39,154 bases of DNA from Burkholderiales bacterium (GCA_022843705.1 JALHND010000015.1:1-39154), one strand, 5' to 3'. Positions 1-8,535 are shown, counted from the stretch's first letter. The notes: generated by a model from the sequence alone, not told the origin. Numbers and translations are program-made.

Positions 1-41
1 CCGCCGCCGAGCATGCCGAGCATGGCGTCGGGGAAGATCAT
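1..41 (-). CDS. purK: PurK N-terminus (5-(carboxyamino)imidazole ribonucleotide synthase), partial
   Basis: Only the first 13 codons are in the window; the gene runs off the left edge. Reading from an ATG at 41 on the minus strand gives a start like MIFPDAMLGMLGG, which matches the glycine-rich N-terminus of PurK (usually MLGGGQLGRM) at the edge of its first nucleotide-binding lobe. PurK is the ATP-dependent ATP-grasp enzyme that makes N5-CAIR from AIR and bicarbonate in purine synthesis. It lies directly downstream of purE on the same strand, the usual purEK order, but 139 bases away with a hairpin repeat between. The identification rests on a short peptide plus this context. Confidence 0.75.
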   Translation of the reverse strand, partial: MIFPDAMLGMLGG

Positions 42-81
42 TTCGGTGATACCCGCTGTTGCGCGAACGACAAGCTCAGTT

Positions 82-166
82 CGTCATTCCGGCCAAGCGC
101 AGCGCGAGCCGGAATCCAGTTCACTCTTCGAAAAAACCCTGGATTCCGGCTTTCGCCGGAATGACG
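82..166. repeat. Intergenic inverted repeat between purE and purK (CGTCATTCCGGC type)
   Basis: The left end reads CGTCATTCCGG and the right end CCGGAATGACG, an exact 11-base inverted match. Inside it, CCGGAATCCAG is answered by CTGGATTCCGG, so the element can fold into a nested hairpin. Elements with these termini are common and dispersed in betaproteobacterial genomes. A relative lies at 9906-9987. It may stabilise or attenuate the purEK transcript. Confidence 0.75.
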
Positions 167-180
167 GCGAGAAGGGAACA

Positions 181-675
181 TCATTTCTTGACCGGCAGCT
201 TCATCGCACGCACGGTCGCGGCCTGTTTCTTGCGGAAGGTCGCGAGTTTTTTGGCGAGTTTGACGTCTTCACGCGCGAGCATCGCCACCGCAAACAGTCC
301 GGCATTGGCGGCGCCCGCCTCGCCGACGGCAAAGGTCGCCACCGGCACGCCTTTGGGCATCTGCACGATCGACAGCAGGGAATCGAGGCCTTTCAGCGCG
401 CGCGAGGTCACCGGCACGCCGAGCACGGGCACGATGGTTTTGGCGGCGAGCATGCCGGGCAGATGGGCGGAGCCGCCGGCGCCGGCGATGATGCACTGCA
501 GGCCGCGGGCTTCGGCAGCTTCGGCATAACGGTAGAGCAGGTCCGGCGTGCGGTGGGCGGAGACCACCTGGGCCTCGAAGGGCACGCCGAACTGGCGCAT
601 CGTGTCCACGGCGTGGCGCATCACGTCCCAGTCACTCTGGCTGCCCATGACGATGCCGACCTTCGGTTTTTTCAC
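181..675 (-). CDS. purE: N5-carboxyaminoimidazole ribonucleotide mutase PurE
   Basis: PurE converts N5-CAIR to CAIR in de novo purine synthesis, using the product of PurK, and works as a cytosolic oligomer. The protein begins [18 protein letters not shown], contains the phosphate- and substrate-binding SAHRTP motif and the [10 protein letters not shown] loop, and is 164 residues long, normal for class I PurE. I chose the GTG at 675. An AAAGGGG Shine-Dalgarno lies 8 bases before it, and the conserved fold starts immediately. The upstream ATG at 702 falls inside a TAAAAT -10 box, so it would not be transcribed from that promoter. The product of this gene feeds the same pathway as the adjacent purK. 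Confidence 0.95.
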   Translation of the reverse strand: MKKPKVGIVMGSQSDWDVMRHAVDTMRQFGVPFEAQVVSAHRTPDLLYRYAEAAEARGLQCIIAGAGGSAHLPGMLAAKTIVPVLGVPVTSRALKGLDSLLSIVQMPKGVPVATFAVGEAGAANAGLFAVAMLAREDVKLAKKLATFRKKQAATVRAMKLPVKK

Positions 676-700
676 TGCAAACCCCTTTGCGCAAAGCGGC

Positions 701-706
701 ATTTTA
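701..706 (-). promoter_or_regulatory. -10 box of purE
   Basis: TAAAAT on the minus strand, about 25 bases before the GTG start of purE. This gives a short leader that still contains the AAAGGGG ribosome site. No good -35 is visible at 16-18 bases. Confidence 0.5.
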
Positions 707-842
707 CAGTACGGACACGCGGCAACGAGCGCGCAAAAGGGCTGCTAGAATCGGTGCGCCCGCCGGAGGCAACAGCAAAGCATTTCCACACCGGCCACAG
801 CGCGGACCCATACCGCGGCAGCCCATTCCCGAGGAGAACCCG

Positions 843-1811
843 ATGATCCGATTCCTGCGCTGCACCCGTATTGGCGCCTGCGCGCTCGCAATGACCGTCG
901 CGCTGCCCGCCGCGGCCTTTCCCGAGCGCCCGATCCGCATGGTGGTCATCTCGGCACCGGGCGGCACCACGGACATCATGTCGCGGATGCTGGCGCAGTA
1001 CATGGGCGAGGGCCTCGGCCAGCAGGTGGTGATCGACAACCGGCCGGGCGGCGGCGGCATCATTTCGGCGGAGATCGTGTCGCAGGCGGTGCCCGACGGC
1101 CACACCGTGCTCTATTCACACACCAGTTTTTCGGTGATGCCCAGCCTGCACAGCAAGCTGCCCTACGACACGATCAAGAGTTTCGAACGGATCAGCCTGT
1201 TCGCGCTGTTTCCCGGCGTGCTGCTGGTCAACAACAACCTGCCGGTCAAAAGCGTCAAGGAACTGATTGCCTACGCCAAGGTCAATCCGGGCAAGGTCAA
1301 CTACGCGGCGGGCACCACCGGCGCCAGCGCCCACCTCGCCGGCGCCCTGTTCAAGTCGATGGCCAACATCGACATCGTTCACGTGCCGTACAAGGGCACC
1401 GGCGCGCAGCTGATCTCCGTCACCGGCGGCGAAACCCAGATGACTTTCGCGACCGTGCCCGCGGCGCTGCCGATGATCAAGAACAACCGCGCGCGCGCAA
1501 TCGCCGTCGGCTCGGCCAAACGTTCGGCGGCACTGCCCAACATCCCCACCGTCGCCGAAGCCGGCCTGCCCGGTTTTGATGTCAGCGCCTGGAATGGCGT
1601 GATGGCGCCGGCCGGCACGCCGGCCGCGATCATCAAACGGCTCAACGCTGAAATGCTGCGCGTGGCCGGACTCGCCGACGTCAGGGAACGCGCCGCGGTG
1701 CAGGGCGCGGAACTCGCAACCAGCACGCCGCAGGAATTCACCCGCCACCTGCAGGCCGAGATCGTGAAATGGGGAAAACTGGTGCGTGAATCTGGTCTTG
1801 TCAATAAGTGA
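843..1811 (+). CDS. Bug/TctC-family tripartite tricarboxylate transporter substrate-binding protein (1)
   Basis: Periplasmic binding protein of the Bug family, which captures small carboxylates for TctAB-type transporters or acts as a sensor. The ATG at 843 follows a GAGGAGAA ribosome site and opens a signal peptide ending about ALPAAAFP. The mature part shows the family signatures: ERPIRMVVISAPGG near the N-terminus, VIDNRPGGGGIISAE, PDGHTVLY, and HVPYKGTGAQLISVTGG in the second lobe. At 322 residues it is full length. It heads the run of catabolic genes to 9894, so its ligand is probably their substrate. No TctA or TctB gene is present. Ligand unknown. Confidence 0.93.
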   Translation: MIRFLRCTRIGACALAMTVALPAAAFPERPIRMVVISAPGGTTDIMSRMLAQYMGEGLGQQVVIDNRPGGGGIISAEIVSQAVPDGHTVLYSHTSFSVMPSLHSKLPYDTIKSFERISLFALFPGVLLVNNNLPVKSVKELIAYAKVNPGKVNYAAGTTGASAHLAGALFKSMANIDIVHVPYKGTGAQLISVTGGETQMTFATVPAALPMIKNNRARAIAVGSAKRSAALPNIPTVAEAGLPGFDVSAWNGVMAPAGTPAAIIKRLNAEMLRVAGLADVRERAAVQGAELATSTPQEFTRHLQAEIVKWGKLVRESGLVNK

Positions 1812-1831
1812 TTGTTTATTAAGGGTTATTT

Positions 1832-2608
1832 ATGGCTTATGAAATAGGAATGCGGCCCGGCGACGAACTCGCCGGCAAGGTCGCGCTGGTCACCGGCGGC
1901 GCGCGCAACATCGGCCGCGCCATTTCGCGCGCCCTCGCCGCGGGTGGCGCATCCGTGATGATCAATGCCAACACCTCGCGCGAAGCGGGCGAGGAAACCG
2001 TGGCGATGATCCGGAAGGCCGGCGGCAAGGCCGCGCTGTTCATGGGCGACATCACCGATCCCGCCACGGTGAAGAATCTGGTCGATGAAACCGTGAAGCA
2101 GTTCGGCCGGCTCGACATGGCGGTCAGCAACGCCGCGATCCGCGCGGAAACGCCTTTCGGGCAAATGCCTTTCGAGGAATGGAAACGCGTGATCTCGATC
2201 GTGCTCGACGGCGCCTTCCTCGTCTCGCAGGCCGCGCTGCCCCACCTGATCAAGGCCGGCGGCGGCTCGCTGGTCTATACCGGCGGCCTGACCGGCCACA
2301 AGGGCGCCATGCACCGCGCGCACGTGGTCGCCGCCAAGGGCGGTCTCGCGGCAATGACCAAGGCGGTGGCCCATGACCTCGCCGAACACAACATCACGGT
2401 GAACTGCGTGGTGCCGGGCCCGATCGAGACCGTGCGCGGCCTGCCCGGCGCGCCGGAACGTCCCGACCACCGCAAGACGCTGCCGCTGGTCGGCCGGCGC
2501 GGCCAACCCCAGGAAATCGCGACCATGGTGCGCATGCTCTGCGGACCCGACGCGCGTTACATCACCGGACAATCCATCCACATCAACGGCGGAGTACTGA
2601 TGCCATGA
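1832..2608 (+). CDS. SDR-family protein with a degenerate catalytic tetrad
   Basis: Short-chain dehydrogenase/reductase fold, 258 residues. The cofactor loop TGGARNIGRA (21-30), the D73 region (GDITDP), the SNAA motif (99-102) and the C-terminal YITGQSIHINGG are all typical of FabG-like SDRs. Counting without gaps against FabG, the catalytic Asn is V124, the Ser is G152 and the Tyr is V165. Only K169 of the N-S-Y-K tetrad remains, in the stretch AHVVAAKGG. Ordinary carbonyl reduction by the usual mechanism therefore looks unlikely. It may bind a nucleotide or substrate without redox chemistry, or use other residues. The start has AAGGG 6 bases upstream. Its stop overlaps the next gene by 4 bases (ATGA), so the two are probably translationally coupled. 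Confidence 0.88.
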   Translation: MAYEIGMRPGDELAGKVALVTGGARNIGRAISRALAAGGASVMINANTSREAGEETVAMIRKAGGKAALFMGDITDPATVKNLVDETVKQFGRLDMAVSNAAIRAETPFGQMPFEEWKRVISIVLDGAFLVSQAALPHLIKAGGGSLVYTGGLTGHKGAMHRAHVVAAKGGLAAMTKAVAHDLAEHNITVNCVVPGPIETVRGLPGAPERPDHRKTLPLVGRRGQPQEIATMVRMLCGPDARYITGQSIHINGGVLMP

Positions 2609-4011
2609 GCAAGAAATCGAAAAGCAATTCCAAAACAACCGTGTCGCCGCTGATGAAGACGCTGGCGACCTATATGGCCGCCGCCGCGAAAAAGCCGCTG
2701 CCGAAAGCCGTCGCCGAAAAAACCAAGCATCACCTGCTCGACACCATCGCCGCGATGGTCTCGGGTTCACGCCTGCTGCCGGGCGAAAAAGCCATCGCCT
2801 ACGCGAAAACGCTGGGCGGCGCGCCGCAGGCGCTGGTGATCGGCTCCGACATCCTGACCAACGCCGAGCAGGCCGCGCATGTCAACGGCATGCTGGCGCA
2901 CGCCGACGAGACTGACGATTCACACGCGCCCTCGCTGTCGCACCCCGGCTGCGCGGTCGTACCCGCCGCGATGGCGATGGCCGAGCGCGAGAAATCGAAC
3001 GGCACGCAGCTGCTGCGCGCCGTCGCGCTGGGTTACGACCTCTGCGCGCGGATCAACCTGTCGCTGCATCCCTATGATTTCCGTCAGGCCGGCCATTCGA
3101 CCCACAGTTTCGGCCCCAGCTTCGGCGCAGCGGCCGCGGCCTCGCTGCTGGCGGGACTGAACTACAACGGCATGCGCCACGCGCTGTCGTACACCGCGCA
3201 GCAGTGTTCGGGCATCTCCTGCTGGATGCGCGACGAGGAGCACATCGAGAAGGCCTTCGACTTCGGCGGCATGCCGGCCCGCAACGGCACCGCGGCGGCA
3301 TCGATGGTGTCCTGCGGCTTCACCGCGGTGGAGGATGTGTTTTCGGGCGAACGCAATTTCTACGTCGCCTACGACGAGACCCGCCGCATCGGCAAGAAGC
3401 CGCAGCCCGAGCGCCTGGTCAAGGATCTCGGCAAGGTCTACGAGATCATGAACACCAACATCAAGCGCTGGTCGGTCGGTTCGCCGATCCAGGCGCCGCT
3501 CGACGGCCTGCTCGAGCTGATCCGCGAACACGGCGTCAAGGCGGCGGACGTGGACAAGCTGGTGATCCGCGTTGCGCACCAGGCCGCCAACACCACCGAC
3601 AACCGCAACATGCCCGACATCTGCATGCAGCACATGTGCGCGGTAATGCTGATCGACGGCATCGTCACCTTCGAGTCCTCGCACGACGAGAAGCGCATGA
3701 ATGACCGCAAAGTGCTCGACCTGCGCAAACGCATCACGCTCTACGGCGACGACGCGCTGACCCGCGCGATGCCCTCGCGCCAGGGCATCATCGAGCTGAA
3801 GCTGAAAAACGGCCGCATGCTGCGCAAACACGTCAAGGCGGTGCTCGGCACGGCGCAGAATCCGATGACCCGCGAGCAGGTCGACGAGAAGTGTTACCAC
3901 CTGATGGCGCCGATCCTCGGCAAGGCCCGCTCGCGCCGGCTCTGCGACGCGGTGTGGGGCCTCGAGAAAGTCGGCAACGTCACCAAACTGCGGCCTTTGC
4001 TCAAAGCCTGA
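2605..4011 (+). CDS. MmgE/PrpD family protein (1)
   Basis: Member of the family that includes 2-methylcitrate dehydratase PrpD, cis-aconitate decarboxylase and iminodisuccinate epimerase; these act on small di- and tricarboxylates. The 468-residue protein has a helical first domain with HLLDTIAAMVSG (43-54). The family active-site stretch is HADETDD followed by HPG (99-115). A GHSTHSFGPSFGAAAAAS segment corresponds to the conserved second His region. The usual TKPLH-like Lys region reads EKAFDFGGMPARNG. It overlaps the SDR gene by 4 bases. No prpB or prpC is nearby, so methylcitrate-cycle function is unlikely. A second, divergent paralogue lies at 8536-9894. Substrate unknown. Confidence 0.9.
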   Translation: MSKKSKSNSKTTVSPLMKTLATYMAAAAKKPLPKAVAEKTKHHLLDTIAAMVSGSRLLPGEKAIAYAKTLGGAPQALVIGSDILTNAEQAAHVNGMLAHADETDDSHAPSLSHPGCAVVPAAMAMAEREKSNGTQLLRAVALGYDLCARINLSLHPYDFRQAGHSTHSFGPSFGAAAAASLLAGLNYNGMRHALSYTAQQCSGISCWMRDEEHIEKAFDFGGMPARNGTAAASMVSCGFTAVEDVFSGERNFYVAYDETRRIGKKPQPERLVKDLGKVYEIMNTNIKRWSVGSPIQAPLDGLLELIREHGVKAADVDKLVIRVAHQAANTTDNRNMPDICMQHMCAVMLIDGIVTFESSHDEKRMNDRKVLDLRKRITLYGDDALTRAMPSRQGIIELKLKNGRMLRKHVKAVLGTAQNPMTREQVDEKCYHLMAPILGKARSRRLCDAVWGLEKVGNVTKLRPLLKA

Positions 4012-4023
4012 ATCCTTGATATT

Positions 4024-4062
4024 CCCTCTCCCCGCAACGCGGGGAGAGGGCCAGGGTGAGGG
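4024..4062. repeat. Hairpin repeat CCCTCTCCCCGC / GCGGGGAGAGGG
   Basis: A perfect 12-base stem (4024-4035 with 4039-4050) and a 3-base loop, followed by CCAGGGTGAGGGG. It lies 12 bases after the MmgE/PrpD stop. This is a widespread type of proteobacterial intergenic hairpin. It lacks a T-tract, so I do not call it a terminator; it may stabilise the upstream mRNA. Confidence 0.7.
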
Positions 4063-4117
4063 GCAACCACAGCTTTGCGTTGCTTGCCCTTCTCTGTTAC
4101 CCGCAGAAAGACTCCCC

Positions 4118-5020
4118 ATGTCCTGGAAATTCGAACTCCTGAAAAAACCCGTCGGCCTGCCGATCACCGAAGGCCCGGTGTGGGATGGTGAACATCTCTA
4201 CTTCACCCACATCCACGCCCGCACGATTTTCCGCTGTGACCTGAAGACCAACGAAATCACCCCCTGGCGCACGGGGCTCGACCGTGTCAACGGGCTGGCC
4301 CATGACGCGCAGGGCCGGCTGTTCGGCTGCTGCCAGGGCGGCCGCAGCGTGATGCGTTTCGATCCGGACGGCAAAAACGTGGTCATCGCCGACAAGTTCG
4401 AGGGCAAACGCCTCAACACGCCGAACGATCTCGCGATCGACCGCAAGGGCCGCATCTGGTTCACCAATCCCTGGAATGACGGCAACGTCGACAAGACGGA
4501 GCAGGAAGAACTCGACAACCGTTCGGTCTACCGCCTCGATCCGCAGAAGGACGGCAGCTATTCGATCACCCGCGTGGTCTTCGACACCACCCAGCCCAAC
4601 GGCATCCTGGTGTCGCAGGACCAGGGCACGCTCTATGTCGCCGAAAGCAGTTTCACCGCCGGCATCGCGCGCGAGCTGCGCGCCTATCCGATCCGCGACG
4701 ACGGCAGCCTCGGCCCGTACAAAACGCTGTTCACCTGGGGCGAGGATTTCCGCGGCATCCACCGCGGCATCGACGGCATGACCCTGGACCGCGACGGCAA
4801 CATCGTTGCCACCGCAGGCTGGGAAGTTGCCGGCGCCGGACCGATGATCTACGTGTTCTCGCCGACCGGCCGCGTGCTCGAAACCCATCCCGTGCCCTGC
4901 AACCGCCCGACCAACTGCTGCTTTGCCGGGCCGGACATGAGCACGCTGTTCGTCACCAGCACCGACGGCCATCTGTTCCGCGCGGAAACGGGGCGTGTCG
5001 GCTGGGCGATGTATCCCTGA
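4118..5020 (+). CDS. SMP-30/gluconolactonase/LRE family protein
   Basis: Six-bladed beta-propeller hydrolase of the SMP-30 family, which opens lactones such as sugar lactones using one divalent metal. From the ATG at 4118 the protein is 300 residues. The metal ligands fall where the family expects them: E18 (ITEGPVW), N161 (TQPNGIL) and D219 (GIDGM). N103 (NTPNDLA) matches the substrate-side Asn. A longer open frame to 4016 runs back through the hairpin repeat, so the later ATG before SWKFELL is preferred. Within this cassette it probably opens a lactone or enol-lactone intermediate. Confidence 0.9.
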   Translation: MSWKFELLKKPVGLPITEGPVWDGEHLYFTHIHARTIFRCDLKTNEITPWRTGLDRVNGLAHDAQGRLFGCCQGGRSVMRFDPDGKNVVIADKFEGKRLNTPNDLAIDRKGRIWFTNPWNDGNVDKTEQEELDNRSVYRLDPQKDGSYSITRVVFDTTQPNGILVSQDQGTLYVAESSFTAGIARELRAYPIRDDGSLGPYKTLFTWGEDFRGIHRGIDGMTLDRDGNIVATAGWEVAGAGPMIYVFSPTGRVLETHPVPCNRPTNCCFAGPDMSTLFVTSTDGHLFRAETGRVGWAMYP

Positions 5021-5029
5021 GCACACAGC

Positions 5030-5061
5030 ACTGCAGGCGATCTGAAACCGCTTGCAGTTTT
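5030..5061 (+). terminator. Candidate intrinsic terminator after the SMP-30 gene
   Basis: ACTGCAGGCG pairs with CGCTTGCAGT (9 of 10 positions) across a 9-base loop and is followed by TTTT. It begins 9 bases after the SMP-30 stop and precedes a promoter-like sequence at 5088-5116, which would divide the cassette into two transcripts. The stem is modest. Confidence 0.45.
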
Positions 5062-5087
5062 CCATGATGTGGTTTCGCCACGGCGTA

Positions 5088-5116
5088 CTGACTCACAGTG
5101 CTGCGGGCGGTAAAAT
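5088..5116 (+). promoter_or_regulatory. Sigma-70-like promoter for the acyl-CoA dehydrogenase gene
   Basis: CTGACT (5088-5093), a 17-base spacer, then TAAAAT (5111-5116). It would start transcription about 25 bases before the ATG at 5147, leaving room for the GCAGG ribosome site. Confidence 0.55.
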
Positions 5117-5146
5117 CGGAGCCTCATCAATCCGCAGGTTCAAATC

Positions 5147-6310
5147 ATGGATTTCAAATTCACCCCCGAGCAGGAACAGTTCCGCGACGCCGTGCGCGGT
5201 TTTGCCGAGCGCCACCTGCGTGACGGCGCGCTGAAGCGCGCACACCAGGAAGAACATCCCTGGGATGTCGCGAAGCTGATGGCCGAGCAGGGCCTGATGG
5301 GCATCACGATGAAGGAAGAGGACGGCGGCCAGGGCGGCTCGCTGATGGACGCCATCATCGCCATCGAAACCATCGCCTCGGTCTGCCCGCGCAGCGCGGA
5401 CGTGATCCAGGCCGGCAACTTCGGGCCGGTGCGTGTGCTCGCCGAATACGGCACGCCGGACCAGAAAAAGCGCTACCTCGACAAGATCCTTGCCGGCGAA
5501 TCCGTGATCACCGTCGGCATGACCGAGCCGGAAGCCGGTTCGGCGGTCACCGATCTCAAGACCAGCGCCACGCCCGACGGCGAGGGTTACCGCATCAACG
5601 GCGTCAAGGTGTTCCAGACCCACGCTTCTTACGCCGACGTGATGCTGACCTATGTGCGCTTCGGCCCCGGCGTCGGCGGCATCGGCTCGGTGCTGATCCC
5701 GCGGGACGCGGAAGGATTCAAGCAGGGCGCGCCGGCAAAATTCCTCAACGGCGAGGAATGGGTGCAGACCTATCTCGACAATGTCTACGTCGGCCCCGAG
5801 AACGTGATGCTGAAGGAAGGCGGCTTCAAGAAACAGATCGCCGGCTTCAACGTCGAACGCATCGGCAACACCGCGCGTTCGCTGGCCTTCGGCCGCTACG
5901 CCTACAACGTCGCCCGCGAGTGGGCGATGCAGCGCAAGCAGTTCGGGCGCCTGCTCTGCGAATTCCAGGGACTGCAGTGGAAATTCGCCGACATGAAAAT
6001 GAAACTCGAGGCCGGCCAGCTGCTGCTCTACAAGGCCGCGGTCAATGCCGACAACGGCATCCCCTCGGCCGAAGACACCGCAATCGCCAAGGCCTTCTGC
6101 AACCAGGCCGGCTTCGATGTCTGCAATGAAGCGATGCAGATCATGGGCGGCATGGGTTACACCGACGAATCGCTGGTCGAATACTGCTTCCGCAAATGCC
6201 GCGGCTGGATGATCGCCGGCGGCTCGATCGAGATCCTGAAGAACCGCATTGCCGAGGGCATTTTCGAACGCAGCTTCTCGCAGCGACCGCCTAAAATCAG
6301 TGAAAAGTAA
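5147..6310 (+). CDS. Acyl-CoA dehydrogenase family protein
   Basis: FAD enzyme that introduces an alpha-beta double bond into an acyl-CoA and passes electrons to ETF. At 387 residues it is full length. The N-terminal helical domain begins FTPEQEQFRDAVRGFA, the middle beta domain has GMTEPEAGSAVTDLKT (124-139), and the C-terminal domain has RKQFGRLLCEFQ and MQIMGGMGYTDE. The catalytic Glu of the MCAD type (the YEGT position) is G358 here (AGGS). However, E237 in NVERIG aligns with the isovaleryl-CoA/long-chain type base, so the enzyme is probably active with that geometry. It lies between a likely lactonase and an acyl-CoA synthetase, consistent with breakdown of a branched or modified acid. 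Confidence 0.92.
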   Translation: MDFKFTPEQEQFRDAVRGFAERHLRDGALKRAHQEEHPWDVAKLMAEQGLMGITMKEEDGGQGGSLMDAIIAIETIASVCPRSADVIQAGNFGPVRVLAEYGTPDQKKRYLDKILAGESVITVGMTEPEAGSAVTDLKTSATPDGEGYRINGVKVFQTHASYADVMLTYVRFGPGVGGIGSVLIPRDAEGFKQGAPAKFLNGEEWVQTYLDNVYVGPENVMLKEGGFKKQIAGFNVERIGNTARSLAFGRYAYNVAREWAMQRKQFGRLLCEFQGLQWKFADMKMKLEAGQLLLYKAAVNADNGIPSAEDTAIAKAFCNQAGFDVCNEAMQIMGGMGYTDESLVEYCFRKCRGWMIAGGSIEILKNRIAEGIFERSFSQRPPKISEK

Positions 6311-6313
6311 GGT

Positions 6314-6394
6314 GTGAGGAGTCAGGAGTTAACCCGCCACTCCTTCGCGCCTGCCCTGCCCCTCACTCTTTACGCCTCACGCCTCACTTGTTAA
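6314..6394. repeat. Intergenic GTGAGG inverted repeat
   Basis: The spacer after the acyl-CoA dehydrogenase stop starts GTGAGGAGTCAGGAGTTAA and ends with a tandem CGCCTCAC CGCCTCAC-like run then TTGTTAA. The right part is a degenerate reverse complement of the left, so the spacer can fold back on itself. The following ATG at 6399 has no clear Shine-Dalgarno, so expression of the synthetase may depend on this structure or on another start. Confidence 0.5.
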
Positions 6395-6398
6395 ATCC

Positions 6399-8474
6399 AT
6401 GTCCAACAACGAACTCTATCAAGCCGTATTTGACCCCCGTTCCATCGCGCTGATCGGCGCTTCGAGCGACGAGAAGAAGAACACCTCGCGTCCGCAGCGT
6501 TACCTGAAGCGCCACGGTTACCAGGGCAAACTGATCCCGGTGAATCCGGGCCGCGAGGAAGTCTTCGGCGAGAAGGCCTATCCCGATGTCGCCTCGATTC
6601 CGGGCGAAGTCGACCATGCCTTCGTGATGGTTCCGGCCAAGGCCGTGCCGGCGGCGCTGAAACAGTGTGTCGAGAAAAAGATCCCGGTGGTCACGGTCTA
6701 CAGCGACGGTTTCGCCGAAACCGGCGAGGCCGGCCGCGCGAAGCAGCAGGAACTGAACGACATCATCCGCGGCAGCCAGACGCGGCTGGTCGGCCCCAAC
6801 TGCATCGGCCTGCTCAGCACCCAGACCCATCTCGCGCTGTCGGTCAACGCGGTGCTGGAAAAACTCGACATCACCCCGGGCGGGCTGGCGATCGTGTCCC
6901 AGTCGGGCAGCATGATGGGCGGCCTGATGTCGCGCGGACTGGGCCGCGGCGTCGGTTTCTCGAAACTGATCTCGGTCGGCAACGAGGCCGACCTCGGCGT
7001 TGGCGAACTCGCCGGCCTGCTGGTCGATGACCCGCACACCCGGGCCATCCTGCTGTTCATGGAAACCATCCGCGACGCGGAGCACCTCGCCCGCGCGGCA
7101 CGGCGCGCCTATGAAGCCAGCAAGCCGGTCATCGTCTACAAGCTGGGCCGTTCCGAAGTGGGTCAGGACCTGGCCGCATCACATACCGGCGCGATGGCCG
7201 GCGCCGACGAGGCCGTCGACGCCTTCTTCAAGGCCCACGGCATGCTGCGCGTCGATACGCTGGAAGCGCTGTTCGAACTGCCGGCACTGGTGCAGGGCCG
7301 CAAGCCGAACAAGCAACACCGTGTTGCGGCGATGACCACCACCGGCGGCGGCGCGGCCTGCGTGGTCGACCGCATCGGCACCTATGGCGTCGATGTCGTC
7401 GGGCCCACCGATGCCCTGGTCACGGCACTGGCGCAGAAAAACATCACGATCAGCAAGTCGCGCATCACCGACCTGACGCTGGCCGGCGCGAAAAAGGAAA
7501 TCTACGGTGGCGTATTGAATGCCCTGCTCGCCTCCGACCACTGCGACCTGGTGCTGGCCGTCGCCGGCAGCTCGGCGCAGTTCCAGCCGCAGATCGCGGT
7601 GGAGCCGCTGGTCGAGGCCGATCGCCGTGACAAGGCGATCGCGGTATTCCTCGCGCCGCATGCCGAAGCCTCGCTGAAACTGCTGGCCCAGGCCGGCATT
7701 GCCGGCTTCCGCACCCCGGAGTCCTGCGCCGATTCGATCCGCGCCTGGAAGCAGTGGGTGCCGCCGGTCGACATCCCCAGGGCCGACGCACAGAAAACCG
7801 CAGCAGCGGGAACGCTGCTGAAGGCTGCCAGTGGCAAACAGCTCAACGAGCAGCAGGCCTGCGCGGTGTTCGGCGCGCTGGGCGTGCCGCAGGCGCAGAC
7901 CGCGGTGATGGCCGACGCCAACGCGAAAGTCGACATGACCTATCCAGTCGTCGCAAAAATCCTGTCGCCGGACATCGCGCACAAGACCGATGCCGGTGGC
8001 GTGCTGCTGAACATCGGCGACGCCGCGCAATTGAAGCAGGCGGCCGAAAAGATTTTCGCGAACGTGAAGGCCAAACATCCGCAGGCCAAACTCAACGGCA
8101 TCCTGGTGCAGCGCATGGAGCGCGGACTGGCCGAGGTCATCGTCGGCTTCAAACGCGACCCGCAGGTCGGCCCGCTGGTGGTGATCGGCGTCGGCGGCGT
8201 GCTGGCGGAGATCTACAAGGACTTCGCGATGCGCCTGGCGCCGGTGACCGCGGAGACCGCGCTGCGGATGATCGAAGAGGTCAGGGGCCTCGCGGTGATT
8301 CGCGGCTACCGCGGCATGACAAAAGGCGACTGCAAGGCACTGGCGGCAGCGGTGGCGGCCTTCTCGCAACTGGCCGCTTTCGAGGACATCGCCGAAGCCG
8401 AGATCAACCCGCTGATCGTGAAGAAGGAAAACGAAGGCGTGGTGGCGGTGGACGGCCTGATCGTCCGCCGCTGA
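6399..8474 (+). CDS. Fused acetate--CoA ligase family protein (NDP-forming acyl-CoA synthetase)
   Basis: Single-chain NDP-forming acyl-CoA synthetase, 691 residues. It would make an acyl-CoA from a free acid, CoA and ATP, with release of ADP and Pi by way of a phosphohistidine. Domain order is a CoA-binding Rossmann domain (about 5-130, DPRSIALIGASSDEKKN), succinyl-CoA-ligase-like domains (about 150-450, including SHTGAMAG with the likely phosphorylated His), and a C-terminal ATP-grasp domain (about 475-690). The ATP-grasp domain shows HKTDAGGV, VGFKRDPQVGPLVVIGVGG and EAEINPL. The same activity is encoded as two separate genes at 34014-36180. It probably activates the acid brought in by this cassette. 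Confidence 0.93.
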   Translation: MSNNELYQAVFDPRSIALIGASSDEKKNTSRPQRYLKRHGYQGKLIPVNPGREEVFGEKAYPDVASIPGEVDHAFVMVPAKAVPAALKQCVEKKIPVVTVYSDGFAETGEAGRAKQQELNDIIRGSQTRLVGPNCIGLLSTQTHLALSVNAVLEKLDITPGGLAIVSQSGSMMGGLMSRGLGRGVGFSKLISVGNEADLGVGELAGLLVDDPHTRAILLFMETIRDAEHLARAARRAYEASKPVIVYKLGRSEVGQDLAASHTGAMAGADEAVDAFFKAHGMLRVDTLEALFELPALVQGRKPNKQHRVAAMTTTGGGAACVVDRIGTYGVDVVGPTDALVTALAQKNITISKSRITDLTLAGAKKEIYGGVLNALLASDHCDLVLAVAGSSAQFQPQIAVEPLVEADRRDKAIAVFLAPHAEASLKLLAQAGIAGFRTPESCADSIRAWKQWVPPVDIPRADAQKTAAAGTLLKAASGKQLNEQQACAVFGALGVPQAQTAVMADANAKVDMTYPVVAKILSPDIAHKTDAGGVLLNIGDAAQLKQAAEKIFANVKAKHPQAKLNGILVQRMERGLAEVIVGFKRDPQVGPLVVIGVGGVLAEIYKDFAMRLAPVTAETALRMIEEVRGLAVIRGYRGMTKGDCKALAAAVAAFSQLAAFEDIAEAEINPLIVKKENEGVVAVDGLIVRR

Positions 8475-8535
8475 GCAGGAAAACCGCAGTACTGGCACAG
8501 TCACGACACACCGAGCCGAACGGAGGAGACCCATC

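Noticed and set aside
676-702. ATG at 702 as the start of purE
   Set aside because: It lies within the TAAAAT -10 box and has no Shine-Dalgarno. The GTG at 675 has AAAGGGG and matches PurE length.
2605-4011. PrpD of the methylcitrate cycle
   Set aside because: No prpC, prpB or acnD-like gene accompanies either MmgE/PrpD gene, and the first has an altered active-site Lys region.
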